DNA of 34,716 nucleotides, from contig SBBO01000002.1 of assembly GCA_005239675.1 (NCBI GenBank), forward strand, positions 1 to 34,716, in the 5' to 3' direction. The notes under the pieces are model-generated. The model worked only from the letters and a program-made list of their open reading frames with translations. It did not search any database and was not told the DNA's origin. Every line of letters starts with the position of its first letter. Positions within the stretch are counted from its first letter, which is position 1. Positions 8,255-17,600 of this stretch are shown here, piece by piece. The translations under genes and the position numbers were made by a program. The stretch comes from Planctomycetales bacterium (GTDB lineage: Bacteria; Omnitrophota; Gorgyraeia; Zapsychrales; Zapsychraceae).

Positions 8255-8298
8255 TTCTTTTCAAGCCTCATGATTAAATAATCAATCAAGGATAAGAG

Positions 8299-9357
8299 AT
8301 GAAGACGTATAAAATTGCAGTGATCCCCGGTGATGGGACCGGCCCAGAGGTTGTCTGCGAAGGGCTAAAGGTTTTACAGTCCGCGGCGCAAAGATACAGA
8401 TTTAAATACCAAACCATTTCTTACGATTTCGGCGGCGAGCGTTATTTAAAGACCAAGGAGGTCCTGCCGGAATCCGCCATTAAAGAGCTCAAGACATTTG
8501 ATGCAATTTATCTGGGCGCCATAGGCCACCCAGATGTTAAGCCTGGCATATTAGAAAAGGGAATCCTTTTGAAGCTGCGTTTTGATTTGGATCAGTACAT
8601 CAACCTGCGTCCGGTTAGGCTTTACGATGAACGATTCTGTCCATTGAAAAATAAGGGACCCAAGGACATTGATTTTGTGGTCGTACGCGAGAATTCTGAG
8701 GGGCTTTATAAAGGGTTGGGAGAATTTCAGAAGAAGGGGACCAAAGAAGAGGTCGCTATCCAAGTTTCGCACAACACCCGCCAGGGAATTGAGCGCTGCA
8801 TCCATTATGCCTTTGAGTATACGCGCAAAAACCGTCAACGCAAAGAATTGACCCTGTGTGGCAAAACGAACGTATTGACCTACGCCTTTGATCTTTGGGA
8901 GCGGACTTTTTATGAGGTGGCTAAAGAATATCCAGATGTTAAGACGCAATATACGCACGTCGATGCCACAACCATGTGGTTTGTGAAGAATCCGGAATGG
9001 TTTGATGTGATCGTGACTGACAATATGTTTGGTGATATTATTACTGACTTGGGTGCTATGATTCAGGGCGGGATGGGCATCGCTGCCGGAGGCAATATCA
9101 ATCCGCGGGGCGTTTCTATGTTTGAACCCATCGGCGGCTCAGCACCGAAATACACGGGTCAGAATGTGATTAACCCACTCGCCGCTATTTGTGCCATGTC
9201 GATGCTGTTACATCAAATTGGAGAATACCCCGCCGCTCAATCTATCGAGGATTCCGTTATGATGGTTGTGCGCACCCGGTTAAAAGACCTCGCCGCTGGC
9301 AAGATGGGGTATTCGACGAGCGAGGTGGGGGATTTAGTGGTAAATGGGTTGAAATGA
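8299..9357 (+). CDS. leuB: 3-isopropylmalate dehydrogenase-like enzyme
   Basis: An NAD-dependent beta-decarboxylating dehydrogenase, 352 residues. It opens with [13 protein letters not shown], has the substrate-binding Arg region [17 protein letters not shown], the [13 protein letters not shown] loop, a Lys-Thr-Asn segment ([13 protein letters not shown]), the metal-binding Asp in [15 protein letters not shown], and ends with [13 protein letters not shown]. The SEG loop resembles actinobacterial-type LeuB and tartrate dehydrogenases rather than enterobacterial LeuB, so specificity is not certain. Leucine synthesis is supported only loosely by an ilvBN operon elsewhere in the window; no other leu gene is present. 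It is followed 14 bp later by asd, and a GGATAAG ribosome-binding site precedes the ATG. Confidence 0.82.
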   Translation: MKTYKIAVIPGDGTGPEVVCEGLKVLQSAAQRYRFKYQTISYDFGGERYLKTKEVLPESAIKELKTFDAIYLGAIGHPDVKPGILEKGILLKLRFDLDQYINLRPVRLYDERFCPLKNKGPKDIDFVVVRENSEGLYKGLGEFQKKGTKEEVAIQVSHNTRQGIERCIHYAFEYTRKNRQRKELTLCGKTNVLTYAFDLWERTFYEVAKEYPDVKTQYTHVDATTMWFVKNPEWFDVIVTDNMFGDIITDLGAMIQGGMGIAAGGNINPRGVSMFEPIGGSAPKYTGQNVINPLAAICAMSMLLHQIGEYPAAQSIEDSVMMVVRTRLKDLAAGKMGYSTSEVGDLVVNGLK

Positions 9358-9371
9358 GTTAGAGGTCTTTT

Positions 9372-10385
9372 ATGCATAAATACAATATCGCCGTTATTGG
9401 TGTTGGGGCCGTTGGAGAAGAGATGTTGCGTGTTTTAAGGCAGCGTTATTTTCCCATCAACCAATTGAAGGTCTTTGCCCGTAGCAGTCGCACGATGGTG
9501 GTCGACGGTCAGAGTTATCCGGTGGAAGCACTGCGGGAGAATTCTTTTGATGGTATAGAGATTGCTCTTTTTGCGGGGACTGAAGGCGAGAAGGGCGCAG
9601 CGGTGACTTTTGCCCCTCATGCGATCAGGGCGGGTTGTATCGTGATTGATAACGGGGCAGATTTTCGGATGCGTCCTGATGTGCCGCTAGTCGTACCAGA
9701 GGCCAACGCATCCGATGTCAAGAAGCACCATGGGATCATTGCTAATCCCAACTGTTCGACTATTCAAATGGTCGTGGCGCTCGCACCCATCAAGAAGAAA
9801 GCAGGCCTCAGGCGCATTATTGTCGCCACGTATCAGGCCGTATCTGGCAGCGGACGCGGTGGAGTCGTTCAGGTCGAAGAAGAGTTTCGGGCATGGGCAG
9901 ATCAGTCGGGTAGAGAGGTCCCTTGCCATATGGACCAGCGCATCGCCTTTAATTTATTTCCCCATATTGGCAGTTTCAATGAGGAAGGTTATACGACTGA
10001 AGAGATGAAGCTCGTTCATGAGACCCATAAGATCTTTCATGATAACAAAATCAAGATAACAGCAACGGTCGTGCGTGTGCCGGTTAGGACCGGCCACAGC
10101 GAAGCGGTCTACCTTGAAACTGTTCAACCCATTGCCCCCCAGAAGGTACGTCAGCTCTTGAAGAAATCCCCAGGGGTGACTGTCCTAGATGACCCCCCAA
10201 ACAAGGTATACCCTATGCCCATTGATGCTGAAGGCAAGGACGACGTCTTCGTTGGGCGCATCCGTCGCGACCCAGCGGTTAAGAATGGCTTGTGGCTATG
10301 GGTTGTGTCCGACAACCTGCGCAAAGGGGCCGCGACCAACGCTGTGCAGATTGCGGAAGAATTGATTAAGCAGAAATTAGTGTAG
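9372..10385 (+). CDS. asd: Aspartate-semialdehyde dehydrogenase
   Basis: Reduces aspartyl phosphate to aspartate semialdehyde, the branch point for lysine/diaminopimelate, threonine and methionine. The Rossmann N-terminus IAVIGVGAVGEEMLRVL is followed by the active-site Cys128 in NPNCSTIQM, the QAVSGSGRGG loop, the substrate-binding RVPVRTGHSEAV segment and the conserved end LWVVSDNLRKGAATNAVQIAE. At 337 residues it is of normal length. It sits between the leuB-like gene (14 bp) and truA (6 bp), so the three are probably co-transcribed. Confidence 0.95.
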   Translation: MHKYNIAVIGVGAVGEEMLRVLRQRYFPINQLKVFARSSRTMVVDGQSYPVEALRENSFDGIEIALFAGTEGEKGAAVTFAPHAIRAGCIVIDNGADFRMRPDVPLVVPEANASDVKKHHGIIANPNCSTIQMVVALAPIKKKAGLRRIIVATYQAVSGSGRGGVVQVEEEFRAWADQSGREVPCHMDQRIAFNLFPHIGSFNEEGYTTEEMKLVHETHKIFHDNKIKITATVVRVPVRTGHSEAVYLETVQPIAPQKVRQLLKKSPGVTVLDDPPNKVYPMPIDAEGKDDVFVGRIRRDPAVKNGLWLWVVSDNLRKGAATNAVQIAEELIKQKLV

Positions 10386-10391
10386 AGTCAA

Positions 10392-11138
10392 GTGCGCAAT
10401 ATTAAACTCACCATAGAATACGAAGGTACGCATTTTAGCGGTTGGCAAATCCAGGGGAAAAGACAGCGCACCGTTGCCGGCCAAATAGAAAAAACCCTCA
10501 AGAAACTTTTCCGTAAAAATATCCGTTTAATTGGCTCTGGTCGCACGGATAGCGGGGTGCACGCCTTAGGGCAGGTGGCGAATTTTAAAGTCGACTCAAC
10601 TCTAACAACCCAGAGAATCAAGCACGCGCTTAATGCCCACTTACCTGAGGATATCGTTGTTTGGAAGGTTGAAGAAGTTGCTTTCAATTTCCATGCCCAA
10701 TATAGTGCACGTTTTAAGACTTACCGTTATACCATTTTAAATCGCGATGCCCGTAGCGTTCTCACGCGTCATTTTTGTCTATCGTATCCCTATCCATTAA
10801 ATATTTCTGCGATGCGCGTAGAGGCCAAAGCGCTTTTGGGCCGTCATGATTTTAAATCTTTTCAGGCCGTCAACCCCGCACGCGATGAAAAGACAACCAC
10901 GGTGCGCACCATCCATAAGATTTCCATCAAAAAGGGTGGTGATTTTATTTATATAGATATCACTGCCAACGGTTTTCTCTATAAGATGGTGCGCAATATT
11001 GTGGGAACGTTGTTAGAGGTTGGCTGCGGTCGGTTGCCCAAAGGAGGCATTAAAATTATTTTAGCTAAGAAAAACCGCGTCTTTGCAGGGGATACCGCTA
11101 AGGCACAAGGATTAACGCTCGTGGAAGTCAACTATTGA
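10392..11138 (+). CDS. truA: tRNA pseudouridine(38-40) synthase
   Basis: Isomerises uridines 38-40 in the anticodon arm of many tRNAs. The catalytic Asp53 lies in the signature GSGRTDSGVHALGQVA, and the RFKTYRYTI, FLYKMVRNIVGTL and KAQGLTLVEV blocks follow in the usual order. Length is 248 residues. It starts with GTG at 10392, 6 bp after asd, with no clear ribosome-binding site, so it may be translated by coupling. It precedes rplM-rpsI, a gene order common in bacteria, but a separate promoter lies in the 113-bp gap. Confidence 0.96.
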   Translation: MRNIKLTIEYEGTHFSGWQIQGKRQRTVAGQIEKTLKKLFRKNIRLIGSGRTDSGVHALGQVANFKVDSTLTTQRIKHALNAHLPEDIVVWKVEEVAFNFHAQYSARFKTYRYTILNRDARSVLTRHFCLSYPYPLNISAMRVEAKALLGRHDFKSFQAVNPARDEKTTTVRTIHKISIKKGGDFIYIDITANGFLYKMVRNIVGTLLEVGCGRLPKGGIKIILAKKNRVFAGDTAKAQGLTLVEVNY

Positions 11139-11214
11139 TTGAGTTAAAATTTGAATAAAAAGGTTAGGGGGTAAGGATCAATGGTATCATTCCCAAAAAA
11201 CGCTAAAATTTACA

Positions 11215-11242
11215 TTGACAGTCAGGGATAAGATGCTATACT
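11215..11242 (+). promoter_or_regulatory. Promoter of rplM-rpsI
   Basis: TTGACA (11215-11220), a 16-bp spacer and TATACT (11237-11242). The predicted start near 11249 leaves a 3-nt leader before the ATG at 11252, and no ribosome-binding site is present, so rplM is probably read from a leaderless message. Confidence 0.8.
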
Positions 11243-11251
11243 ACTCCCTCT

Positions 11252-11686
11252 ATGACGCACAAGACATACATGGCGCAGCCGGGCAAGGTCGATTGCCGGT
11301 GTTACCTGATCGATGCTAAGGATAAGGTCCTGGGACGAGTGGCAACTAAGGCCGCGACGATATTGCGCGGTAAACATAAACCCATTTATACCCCTCACGT
11401 GGATACCGGTGATCAAGTCGTTATTATCAATGCGGATAAGGTGCGCGTCACAGGCAATAAATACCGAGAAAAGGAATATCAGTATTACACCGGGTTTCAT
11501 GGTGGACGTAAGACCGTACGCTTCGATGAATTAATTCAAACCAGACCAACCCAGGTATTGCGACTAGCTATTACCCGGATGATTCCATCAGGGCCGTTGG
11601 GTAATCAGGTTAAGAGGAAATTAAGGATTTATGCTGGAGAGAAACACCCTCACCAGGCGCAGAAGCCGATATCTCTGGCGATATAA
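11252..11686 (+). CDS. rplM: 50S ribosomal protein L13
   Basis: A primary assembly protein of the large ribosomal subunit, 144 residues. It has the expected CYLIDAKDKVLGRVATKAATILRGK start, the YTPHVDTGDQVVIINA core, the YYTGFHGGRK loop and the MIPSGPLGNQVKRKLRIYAG end. The ATG at 11252 fits the promoter position; a second in-frame ATG at 11270 would give a shorter N-terminus. It is followed by rpsI in the usual pair, 23 bp apart. Confidence 0.98.
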   Translation: MTHKTYMAQPGKVDCRCYLIDAKDKVLGRVATKAATILRGKHKPIYTPHVDTGDQVVIINADKVRVTGNKYREKEYQYYTGFHGGRKTVRFDELIQTRPTQVLRLAITRMIPSGPLGNQVKRKLRIYAGEKHPHQAQKPISLAI

Positions 11687-11709
11687 ATTACTTTAAAGGA
11701 GCTTATAGA

Positions 11710-12105
11710 ATGGTTGAGGTTGTAAGATATGCAGCAACCGGAAGGAGAAAGACATCGGTTGCCCGCGTGTGCCTGACGCCTGGGACTGGACAGATCAGGA
11801 TCAATGGTGCCGCGCTTGAGCAATATTTCACTAGTGAGACCCATCAGCTTGTTGTGGCAGAGCCATTAAAGGTGACGAATACGGCAGGAAAATTCGATAT
11901 CGATGTAAAGGTCAGCGGTGGTGGCATGACCGGGCAAGTTGGCGCGCTTCGCTTAGGCCTGGCGCGTGCCTTGGCGATGTGCGATCCGGGGACAAAGACA
12001 GTCTTGAAAAAGGCAGATATGTTGCGCAGAGACTCAAGAATGAAGGAGAGAAAAAAGCCGGGTCAGAAGGGGGCACGTAAGAAGTTCCAGTGGGTTAAGC
12101 GGTAA
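11710..12105 (+). CDS. rpsI: 30S ribosomal protein S9
   Basis: A small-subunit protein whose C-terminal tail reaches the decoding-site tRNA. The 131-residue sequence has AATGRRKTSVARVCLTPG, the VSGGGMTGQVGALRLGLARAL core and the basic RRDSRMKERKKPGQKGARK tail. It ends in FQWVKR where FQFSKR is usual, but the terminal Lys-Arg that touches tRNA is kept. A clear AAAGGAGC ribosome-binding site precedes the ATG, in contrast to leaderless rplM upstream. Confidence 0.98.
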   Translation: MVEVVRYAATGRRKTSVARVCLTPGTGQIRINGAALEQYFTSETHQLVVAEPLKVTNTAGKFDIDVKVSGGGMTGQVGALRLGLARALAMCDPGTKTVLKKADMLRRDSRMKERKKPGQKGARKKFQWVKR

Positions 12106-12132
12106 GGGTATAGAAAATTCTAAGGTAAACTT

Positions 12133-12176
12133 AAACCTATCTGTCTTGTATCCGATGTTGACCAGATAGGTTTTTT
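12133..12176 (+). terminator. Intrinsic terminator after rpsI
   Basis: An 11-bp stem (AAACCTATCTG / CAGATAGGTTT) with a 19-nt loop, followed by further T. It lies 27 bp after the rpsI stop and should end the rplM-rpsI transcript. The long loop is unusual but the stem is perfect. Confidence 0.8.
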
Positions 12177-12491
12177 ATTGATCTTCCCAGAAACTATATT
12201 TCAGTCATTGGTGTAGACTAAGGTACATCCCGCGCCATGGCGGCGTTTTGTTTGGTAATTTATCGACGGTTTTCCAGTAATAAAGAGCCATAGGGAAGGC
12301 CAAGCGATTTTTTGAAGCGCCGGTCTTTAAACATTATGCCGTGGCCAATGGTATCTGTCGGCTTTTGTTCAACCAGCCTTGGCATTGGGATGAATCTTTG
12401 GGACAACCTCCAGATTGAAGACAGCTATGGTTAAAGTTTGGTTATATCCGTTAGTCTGAAAAATTTTAGGGAAGTTCCATATAGGAAATTA
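12177..12491. other. Long intergenic stretch without a recognised gene
   Basis: About 315 bp separate the rpsI terminator from the aquaporin promoter. No tRNA or transposon end was seen. On the minus strand 12385-12260 can encode a 41-residue peptide (MPRLVEQKPTD... ending LLLENRR), preceded by more open frame without an ATG. It resembles coding sequence in composition but matches nothing I recognise and may be a decayed gene fragment. Confidence 0.35.
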
Positions 12492-12519
12492 TTGACAAAT
12501 AAATCAAACGGTATAAGAT
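12492..12519 (+). promoter_or_regulatory. Promoter of the aquaporin gene
   Basis: A perfect TTGACA (12492-12497), a 16-bp spacer and TAAGAT (12514-12519). The predicted start near 12526 lies 4 nt before the ATG at 12530. No ribosome-binding site fits in between, so the message is probably leaderless. Confidence 0.68.
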
Positions 12520-12529
12520 AAAACCGCCT

Positions 12530-13192
12530 ATGAACACTAAGGCCTTTTTAGCCGAATTCATCGGGACCTTCGCACTGATCTTTGTGGGCGTGGGTGCTAT
12601 TGCAAGTAATCATCTTAATGGCGGACAGATTGGTCTCGTTGGCATTGCGTTGGCGCATGGATTGACGATTGCCGTTATGGTGAGCGCGACTGCTGCGGTG
12701 AGCGGCGGGCATCTCAATCCGGCAGTCACCATAGGACTGTGGAGTGCCCGTAAGATTGACATCAAAGATGTCATCACTTACGTTGCCGCTCAGTGTTGGG
12801 GAGCCATCACAGCTGCGATCCTGATTAAAGGATGCGTTCCTGCTGGCGTCTTGGCGGTCGTGGGCATGGGAACACCAATGCTCGGCGATGGGGTTAGCGC
12901 TCCGATGGGATTCTTGACAGAGATCATCCTGACCTTCTTTTTAGTCTTGGCGGTGTATGGGACAGCAGTGGATAGCCGCGCCCCGAGAGTTGGGGGGTTG
13001 TTTATTGGGTTGACCGTTACCTTGGGCATCCTGGTGGGGGGTCCTATTACAGGTGCCGCGATGAATCCTGCCCGTTATCTTGGGCCAGCGCTTTTGGGCG
13101 GCGGGCTTGAGCTTTGGTGGTTATATTGGGCTGGGCCGGTCATTGGAGGTATTTTAGCTGCGGTGTTTTATAAAAAATGTTTAGAGGGTTAA
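12530..13192 (+). CDS. Aquaporin (MIP family) with a TIP-like selectivity filter
   Basis: A six-helix membrane channel, 220 residues, with both half-helix NPA motifs: HLNPAVT (N63-A65) and MNPARYLGPA (N179-R182). Aligning on the NPA motifs with E. coli AqpZ (Phe43, His174, Thr183, Arg189) gives His43, Ile167, Ala176 and Arg182 for the aromatic/arginine filter. That H-I-A-R set is characteristic of plant tonoplast aquaporins, many of which pass ammonia, urea or hydrogen peroxide as well as water. It is therefore not a strict AqpZ water channel, and the filter is unlike that of GlpF. It is followed 66 bp later by tpx and sod, so peroxide passage is an attractive but unproven role. Confidence 0.88.
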   Translation: MNTKAFLAEFIGTFALIFVGVGAIASNHLNGGQIGLVGIALAHGLTIAVMVSATAAVSGGHLNPAVTIGLWSARKIDIKDVITYVAAQCWGAITAAILIKGCVPAGVLAVVGMGTPMLGDGVSAPMGFLTEIILTFFLVLAVYGTAVDSRAPRVGGLFIGLTVTLGILVGGPITGAAMNPARYLGPALLGGGLELWWLYWAGPVIGGILAAVFYKKCLEG

Positions 13193-13226
13193 ACAAGAAA
13201 AGGTATTTTATTAAACAGTTTTCATT

Positions 13227-13244
13227 TCACCATCACTATGGTGA
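13227..13244 (+). promoter_or_regulatory. Palindrome upstream of tpx, possible operator
   Basis: TCACCAT-CACT-ATGGTGA is a perfect 7-bp inverted repeat ending 14 bp before the tpx ATG, just ahead of its AAGGGAG ribosome-binding site. It may be a repressor site or an mRNA hairpin near the translation start. It does not match the PerR or OxyR consensus I know. Confidence 0.4.
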
Positions 13245-13258
13245 GAAGGGAGTAGGGC

Positions 13259-13771
13259 ATGCCAGGAGTTGTTAATGCTGTTACAATGAGAGGAAAGCCT
13301 TTGACATTAACCGGCAATGATGTCCAGGTCGGGCAGTCCGCACCCGATTGTACGCTAATCGCCAATGACCTTTCCGAGTTTAAATTATCCTCTCTCAAGG
13401 GCAAGAAGGTGATCATCTCGGCTGTGCCATCGTTGGACACCCCTGTCTGTGATACGCAAACCAGACGGTTCAATCAGGAGGCGACCGGCTTAGGTAGCGA
13501 CATCGTTGTCTTAACGGTTAGCATGGATTTGCCCTTCGCGCAGAAACGCTGGTGCGGGGCTGCTGGTATGACCCGCGTTCAGACGCTTTCTGACCATCGC
13601 GAAGGCGCTTTCGGCAAGGCGTATGGTATCTTGGTAAGCGGGTTGCGTCTCCTTGCCCGGGCAGTCTTTGTTGTAGATGCCAAAGGGATCCTGCAGCACA
13701 AACAGATCGTTGAGGAAATCACGACGGAGCCTAATTACGAAAAGGCCTTACAAGCTGTTAGAAATTTATAA
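13259..13771 (+). CDS. tpx: Thiol peroxidase Tpx
   Basis: An atypical 2-Cys peroxiredoxin that removes lipid and alkyl hydroperoxides with thioredoxin as donor. At 170 residues it shows the N-terminal TMRGKPLTLTGN hairpin particular to Tpx, peroxidatic Cys64 in SLDTPVCDTQTRRFN and resolving Cys99 in FAQKRWCGAAG. It follows the aquaporin gene and is 27 bp upstream of the superoxide dismutase gene, forming an oxidative-stress pair. A GGGAG ribosome-binding site is present. Confidence 0.97.
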   Translation: MPGVVNAVTMRGKPLTLTGNDVQVGQSAPDCTLIANDLSEFKLSSLKGKKVIISAVPSLDTPVCDTQTRRFNQEATGLGSDIVVLTVSMDLPFAQKRWCGAAGMTRVQTLSDHREGAFGKAYGILVSGLRLLARAVFVVDAKGILQHKQIVEEITTEPNYEKALQAVRNL

Positions 13772-13798
13772 TTTTTGTATTAAAAAAGGAGGCATATT

Positions 13799-14431
13799 AT
13801 GGCTTTTACATTACCGAATTTATCATACAGCCCTGATGCGCTCGAGCCACATATTGATGCACAAACAATGCAGATTCATCACGGCAAACACCATGCAGCA
13901 TACGTGAATAATCTCAATAAGGCCCTCGAAGGCAATGCCAGCCTTCAGCCTAGGACGCTTGAGGAATTGATTTCTAAGATATCAACCATCCCCGAAAATA
14001 TCCGCGCCGCTGTGCGTAATAATGGCGGAGGCCACTGGAACCATTCGTTATTTTGGGAAACAATTGGCCCTAGGGCCGGTGGTCAGCCGGGTGATGAATT
14101 GGCCGAGGCCATCAAAAACGATTTTGGCAGTTTTGAGATATTTAAAGAAAAATTTTCTAATGCAGCCACCACGCGCTTCGGTAGCGGCTGGGCCTGGCTT
14201 ACCATTAGTGGCGGAAAGCTCTGCGTCTGTTCGACTCCTAACCAGGATAATCCCTTGATGGATGTGGCTGAATGCAGGGGAATTCCGATTGTTGGGCTCG
14301 ATGTCTGGGAACATGCCTACTACTTAAAATATCAAAATCGCCGTCCTGAATATATTGCAGCATTCTGGAATATCATCAACTGGAATGCCGTGAACCAGCG
14401 TTACAAAACCCTACTTCAAAAATCAAAATAG
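13799..14431 (+). CDS. sodA: Superoxide dismutase, Mn/Fe family (Mn-type residues)
   Basis: Converts superoxide to oxygen and hydrogen peroxide in the cytoplasm (no signal peptide). The 210-residue protein has metal ligands in [26 protein letters not shown] and [14 protein letters not shown]. The Gly before GHWNHSLFW and the Gln in PNQDNPLMD follow the Mn-type pattern, whereas iron enzymes place their Gln in the N-terminal domain, so Mn or cambialistic use is likely. A strong AAAGGAGG ribosome-binding site precedes the ATG. Co-transcription with tpx makes sense because the peroxide produced is then removed. Confidence 0.96.
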   Translation: MAFTLPNLSYSPDALEPHIDAQTMQIHHGKHHAAYVNNLNKALEGNASLQPRTLEELISKISTIPENIRAAVRNNGGGHWNHSLFWETIGPRAGGQPGDELAEAIKNDFGSFEIFKEKFSNAATTRFGSGWAWLTISGGKLCVCSTPNQDNPLMDVAECRGIPIVGLDVWEHAYYLKYQNRRPEYIAAFWNIINWNAVNQRYKTLLQKSK

Positions 14432-14457
14432 ATTTGAGTCAAAAACACGAAAATCTC

Positions 14458-14486
14458 TTGACGGCAGTATTTTTTCAACATACTAT
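14458..14486 (+). promoter_or_regulatory. Promoter of nrdAB
   Basis: TTGACG (14458-14463), a 17-bp spacer and TACTAT (14481-14486). The predicted start near 14493 gives an untranslated leader of about 140 nt before nrdA, which has its own TAAGGAGG ribosome-binding site. Confidence 0.72.
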
Positions 14487-14495
14487 ATATTGTGT
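14480..14495 (+). promoter_or_regulatory. NrdR box
   Basis: ATACTATATATTGTGT differs at a single base from the palindromic NrdR consensus ACACTATATATTGTGT. It covers the -10 hexamer of the nrdAB promoter, so NrdR binding would block polymerase when dNTP/ATP levels are high. Tandem boxes are usual; a good second one was not found. Confidence 0.85.
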
Positions 14496-14631
14496 TATAT
14501 AAAAATTTTATTCAAGATATTGTATGCTCGTCTTATTAAATTGTCACGTCTGATCCATTCTCCAGATCTCAGCATGTCATATATTAATCGTAAATCCCAG
14601 CTATTTTTTTGCTCTAAGGAGGAATCACCGC

Positions 14632-17600
14632 ATGGTTCACGAAAAAATAACCGCTGATTTTGAAATAAAGGTCCAGAAGCGTAACGGCCAGATTGTTGCT
14701 TTTAACGAACTGCGTGTCAAAAAAGCCATTGGGAATGCCTTTAAAGAGCAGACAGGTCTCCCGCGCGAGGTGGAACTGTCCATCGAAATGGCACGCGATG
14801 TCGAAAAGATAGCATGTGATGTTTTTGTTGTGCTCAAAGAACGTCTGCACGACCAGCCTTACGTGACCGTAGAAGAGATTCAAGATGAAGTCATTCGACA
14901 GCTGTATGAACAAGGGTTTCCAGAGACAGCACAACTCTATGCTAATTACCGCAAACAGCACGCAAATCGTAGGGCATTATTTGAATTGTATTCCACGACC
15001 AAGCGTGACGGTAAGGTGGTTTCTTTTAAGTCGGACAAGATTACCCTCGCCATCGCCAAAGCCCTCCGGGCGCATAATCATGGCATCCTGACCGAGGCAC
15101 TCTTAGAGCGTGCGCGTCAGATTTCTGCTGGGGTTATCGCTGATATTCGCTCGCAATGGCCCGAAGGCAGGTGTCTTAATATCGAAGAAATCCAGGACTT
15201 CGTTGAAAAGAATTTGATGAAGGCCGGCTACAACGATATCGCATACCGTTACATCGCTTACCGAGAGGAGCGCGCCAAAGTTCGGCGCACCAAACAAGAA
15301 TCTCATCGCGGGTTAGAGGTTTCTTATGAGTGGATCAAGGATATCCGGCATAAGACCAAGGATGGCCAGCAGGTACCGTTGCCGTTGGATGAGATTCGAT
15401 TTCAGATCGAGCTGTGCAGCCAGGGACTTGGGCAGGTTTCGATAGAAGATATATTCAAGGAAACTGCTAAGAATTATTTTAATGACATGACTGCCGAGGA
15501 AATCATGACTGCCCAGATCATGGCAGCGAGATCATTTATCGAGAAGGAGCCGCAATACACATTTGCGGCTGCAAGGCTTTTATTGTTGAAACTTTATGCA
15601 GAGGCGATCGGCCGGCCGGTCAGTTTTGATGGAATGAAAATGGAATACGCTACTTATTTTGTCTCCTATATTCACAAGGCGGTCGAGTTGGAGTTGTTAA
15701 GTTCGGATCTCTTGCAGTTTGATTTGAAATTATTAGGACACCACCTAAAGCACAAACGGGATTTTCTTTTTCATTATATGGGTCTGCAGACGCTCTACGA
15801 CCGTTATTTCCTCCATTGGGAGAAACGGCGCATGGAATTACCTCAGATCTTTTGGATGCGGGTTGCCATGGGCCTAGCCAAACAGGAAGGCGCTAAAAAG
15901 AACGAGAAGGCAATGGAATTTTACGATGTGTTGTCTACGTTCCGGTTTACTTGCTCGACACCGACTTTGTTTAATTCTGGCACGCGCCATTCCCAGCTTT
16001 CTTCCTGCTTTCTGACAACCATCGAAGATGACCTGACACACATCTTTAAATGCGTCCAGGATGATGCCATGCTCTCCAAGTGGAGTGGAGGGTTGGGTAA
16101 TGACTGGACCAATGTGCGCGCCTTGGGGGCACGTATTAAAGGAACGAACGGCCGTAGCCAGGGCGTTATTCCCTTCATGAAAGTTGCCAACGATACTGCT
16201 TTGGCTGTTAATCAAGGGGGCAAGCGCCAGGGGGCCATGTGCGCGTATCTGGAAGTCTGGCATATGGACATCGAGGATTTCTTGGAGTTACGTAAGAATA
16301 CTGGCGATGAACGTCGACGCACCCACGACATGCATACCGCTGTCTGGATTCCGGATCTATTCATGAAGCGGGTCAAGGAGAATGGGGATTGGGCGCTTTT
16401 CAGCCCCGATGAAGTGCCTAATTTGCATCATATCTACGGCCGCGAATTTGAGCGCTGGTACAGCGAATACGAACAAAGGGCCTGTGAGGGGAAGATGAAA
16501 CAATACAAGATCGTCTCTGCCCTCCAGTTATGGCGTAAGATGCTGAATATGCTTTTTGAGACGGGCCATCCCTGGATTACCTGGAAAGACCCTTCCAATA
16601 TCCGTTCCCCCCAGGATCATGTGGGGGTGGTGCACAGTTCCAATTTATGCACCGAGATCTTGCTGAATACCTCTAAATATGAGACCGCAGTGTGTAATCT
16701 GGGATCGATCAATTTGGCTACACATACTACGCCCCAAGGGTTGGATTATACGAAGCTTAAAGAGACTATCCACACGGCGGTAAGGATGCTGGATAGTGTT
16801 ATTGATATTAATTTTTATCCAACCACTGAGGCCCAGATCGCTAACCAAAGGCATCGTCCTATCGGTTTAGGATTGATGGGTTTCCAGGACGCACTCTTTA
16901 TTCGCAACATCAGTTATGCCTCTCAGGAGGCCATGGAATTCGCTGATGAGACCATGGAGGCTATTTCTTATTACGCTATTTCTGCCTCTATTGCCTTGGC
17001 CAAGGAGCGTGGACCCTACAGCACTTATCGCGGGTCAAAATGGGACCGGGGACTGCTGCCCATAGATACCCTTGCCCTCTTAGAACAGGAGCGAGGTGGG
17101 TATCTGACGGTCGACCGCTCTTGTCGAATGGACTGGACGCCCATCCGCCAGGAGTTAAAGCAACACGGCATCCGCAATAGCCTGGTTATGGCCATTGCCC
17201 CAACAGCCACGATCGGCAACATCATTGGCGTGACAGCCTCTATTGAACCGATTTACAAGAATATCTTCGTTAAAAGCAATCTCTCCGGTGAATTTACCGT
17301 TGTCAACGAATTTCTTGTTGAGGATTTAAAGAAGCTTGGGCTCTGGGATGAGGAGATGATCAATGATCTTAAGTATTTCGATGGCAGCGTCCAAGAAATT
17401 GGGCGTATCCCCACAGAATTGAAGCGCAAGTACGCTACTGCCTTTGAGATTGAATATGAGTGGTTGATTGAGGCGGCGAGCCGTCGGCAGAAATGGATCG
17501 ATATGGGCCAGTCGCTTAATCTCTACCAGGCCAAGCCCAGCGGTAAAAAGGTGAGCGACATGTATATGTTCGCCTGGGAAAAGGGATTGAAGACCACTTA

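Noticed and set aside
14445-14460. Possible second NrdR box (ACACGAAAATCTCTTG)
   Set aside because: Only the left half matches, and its 35-bp offset from the good box does not fit the usual helical spacing.
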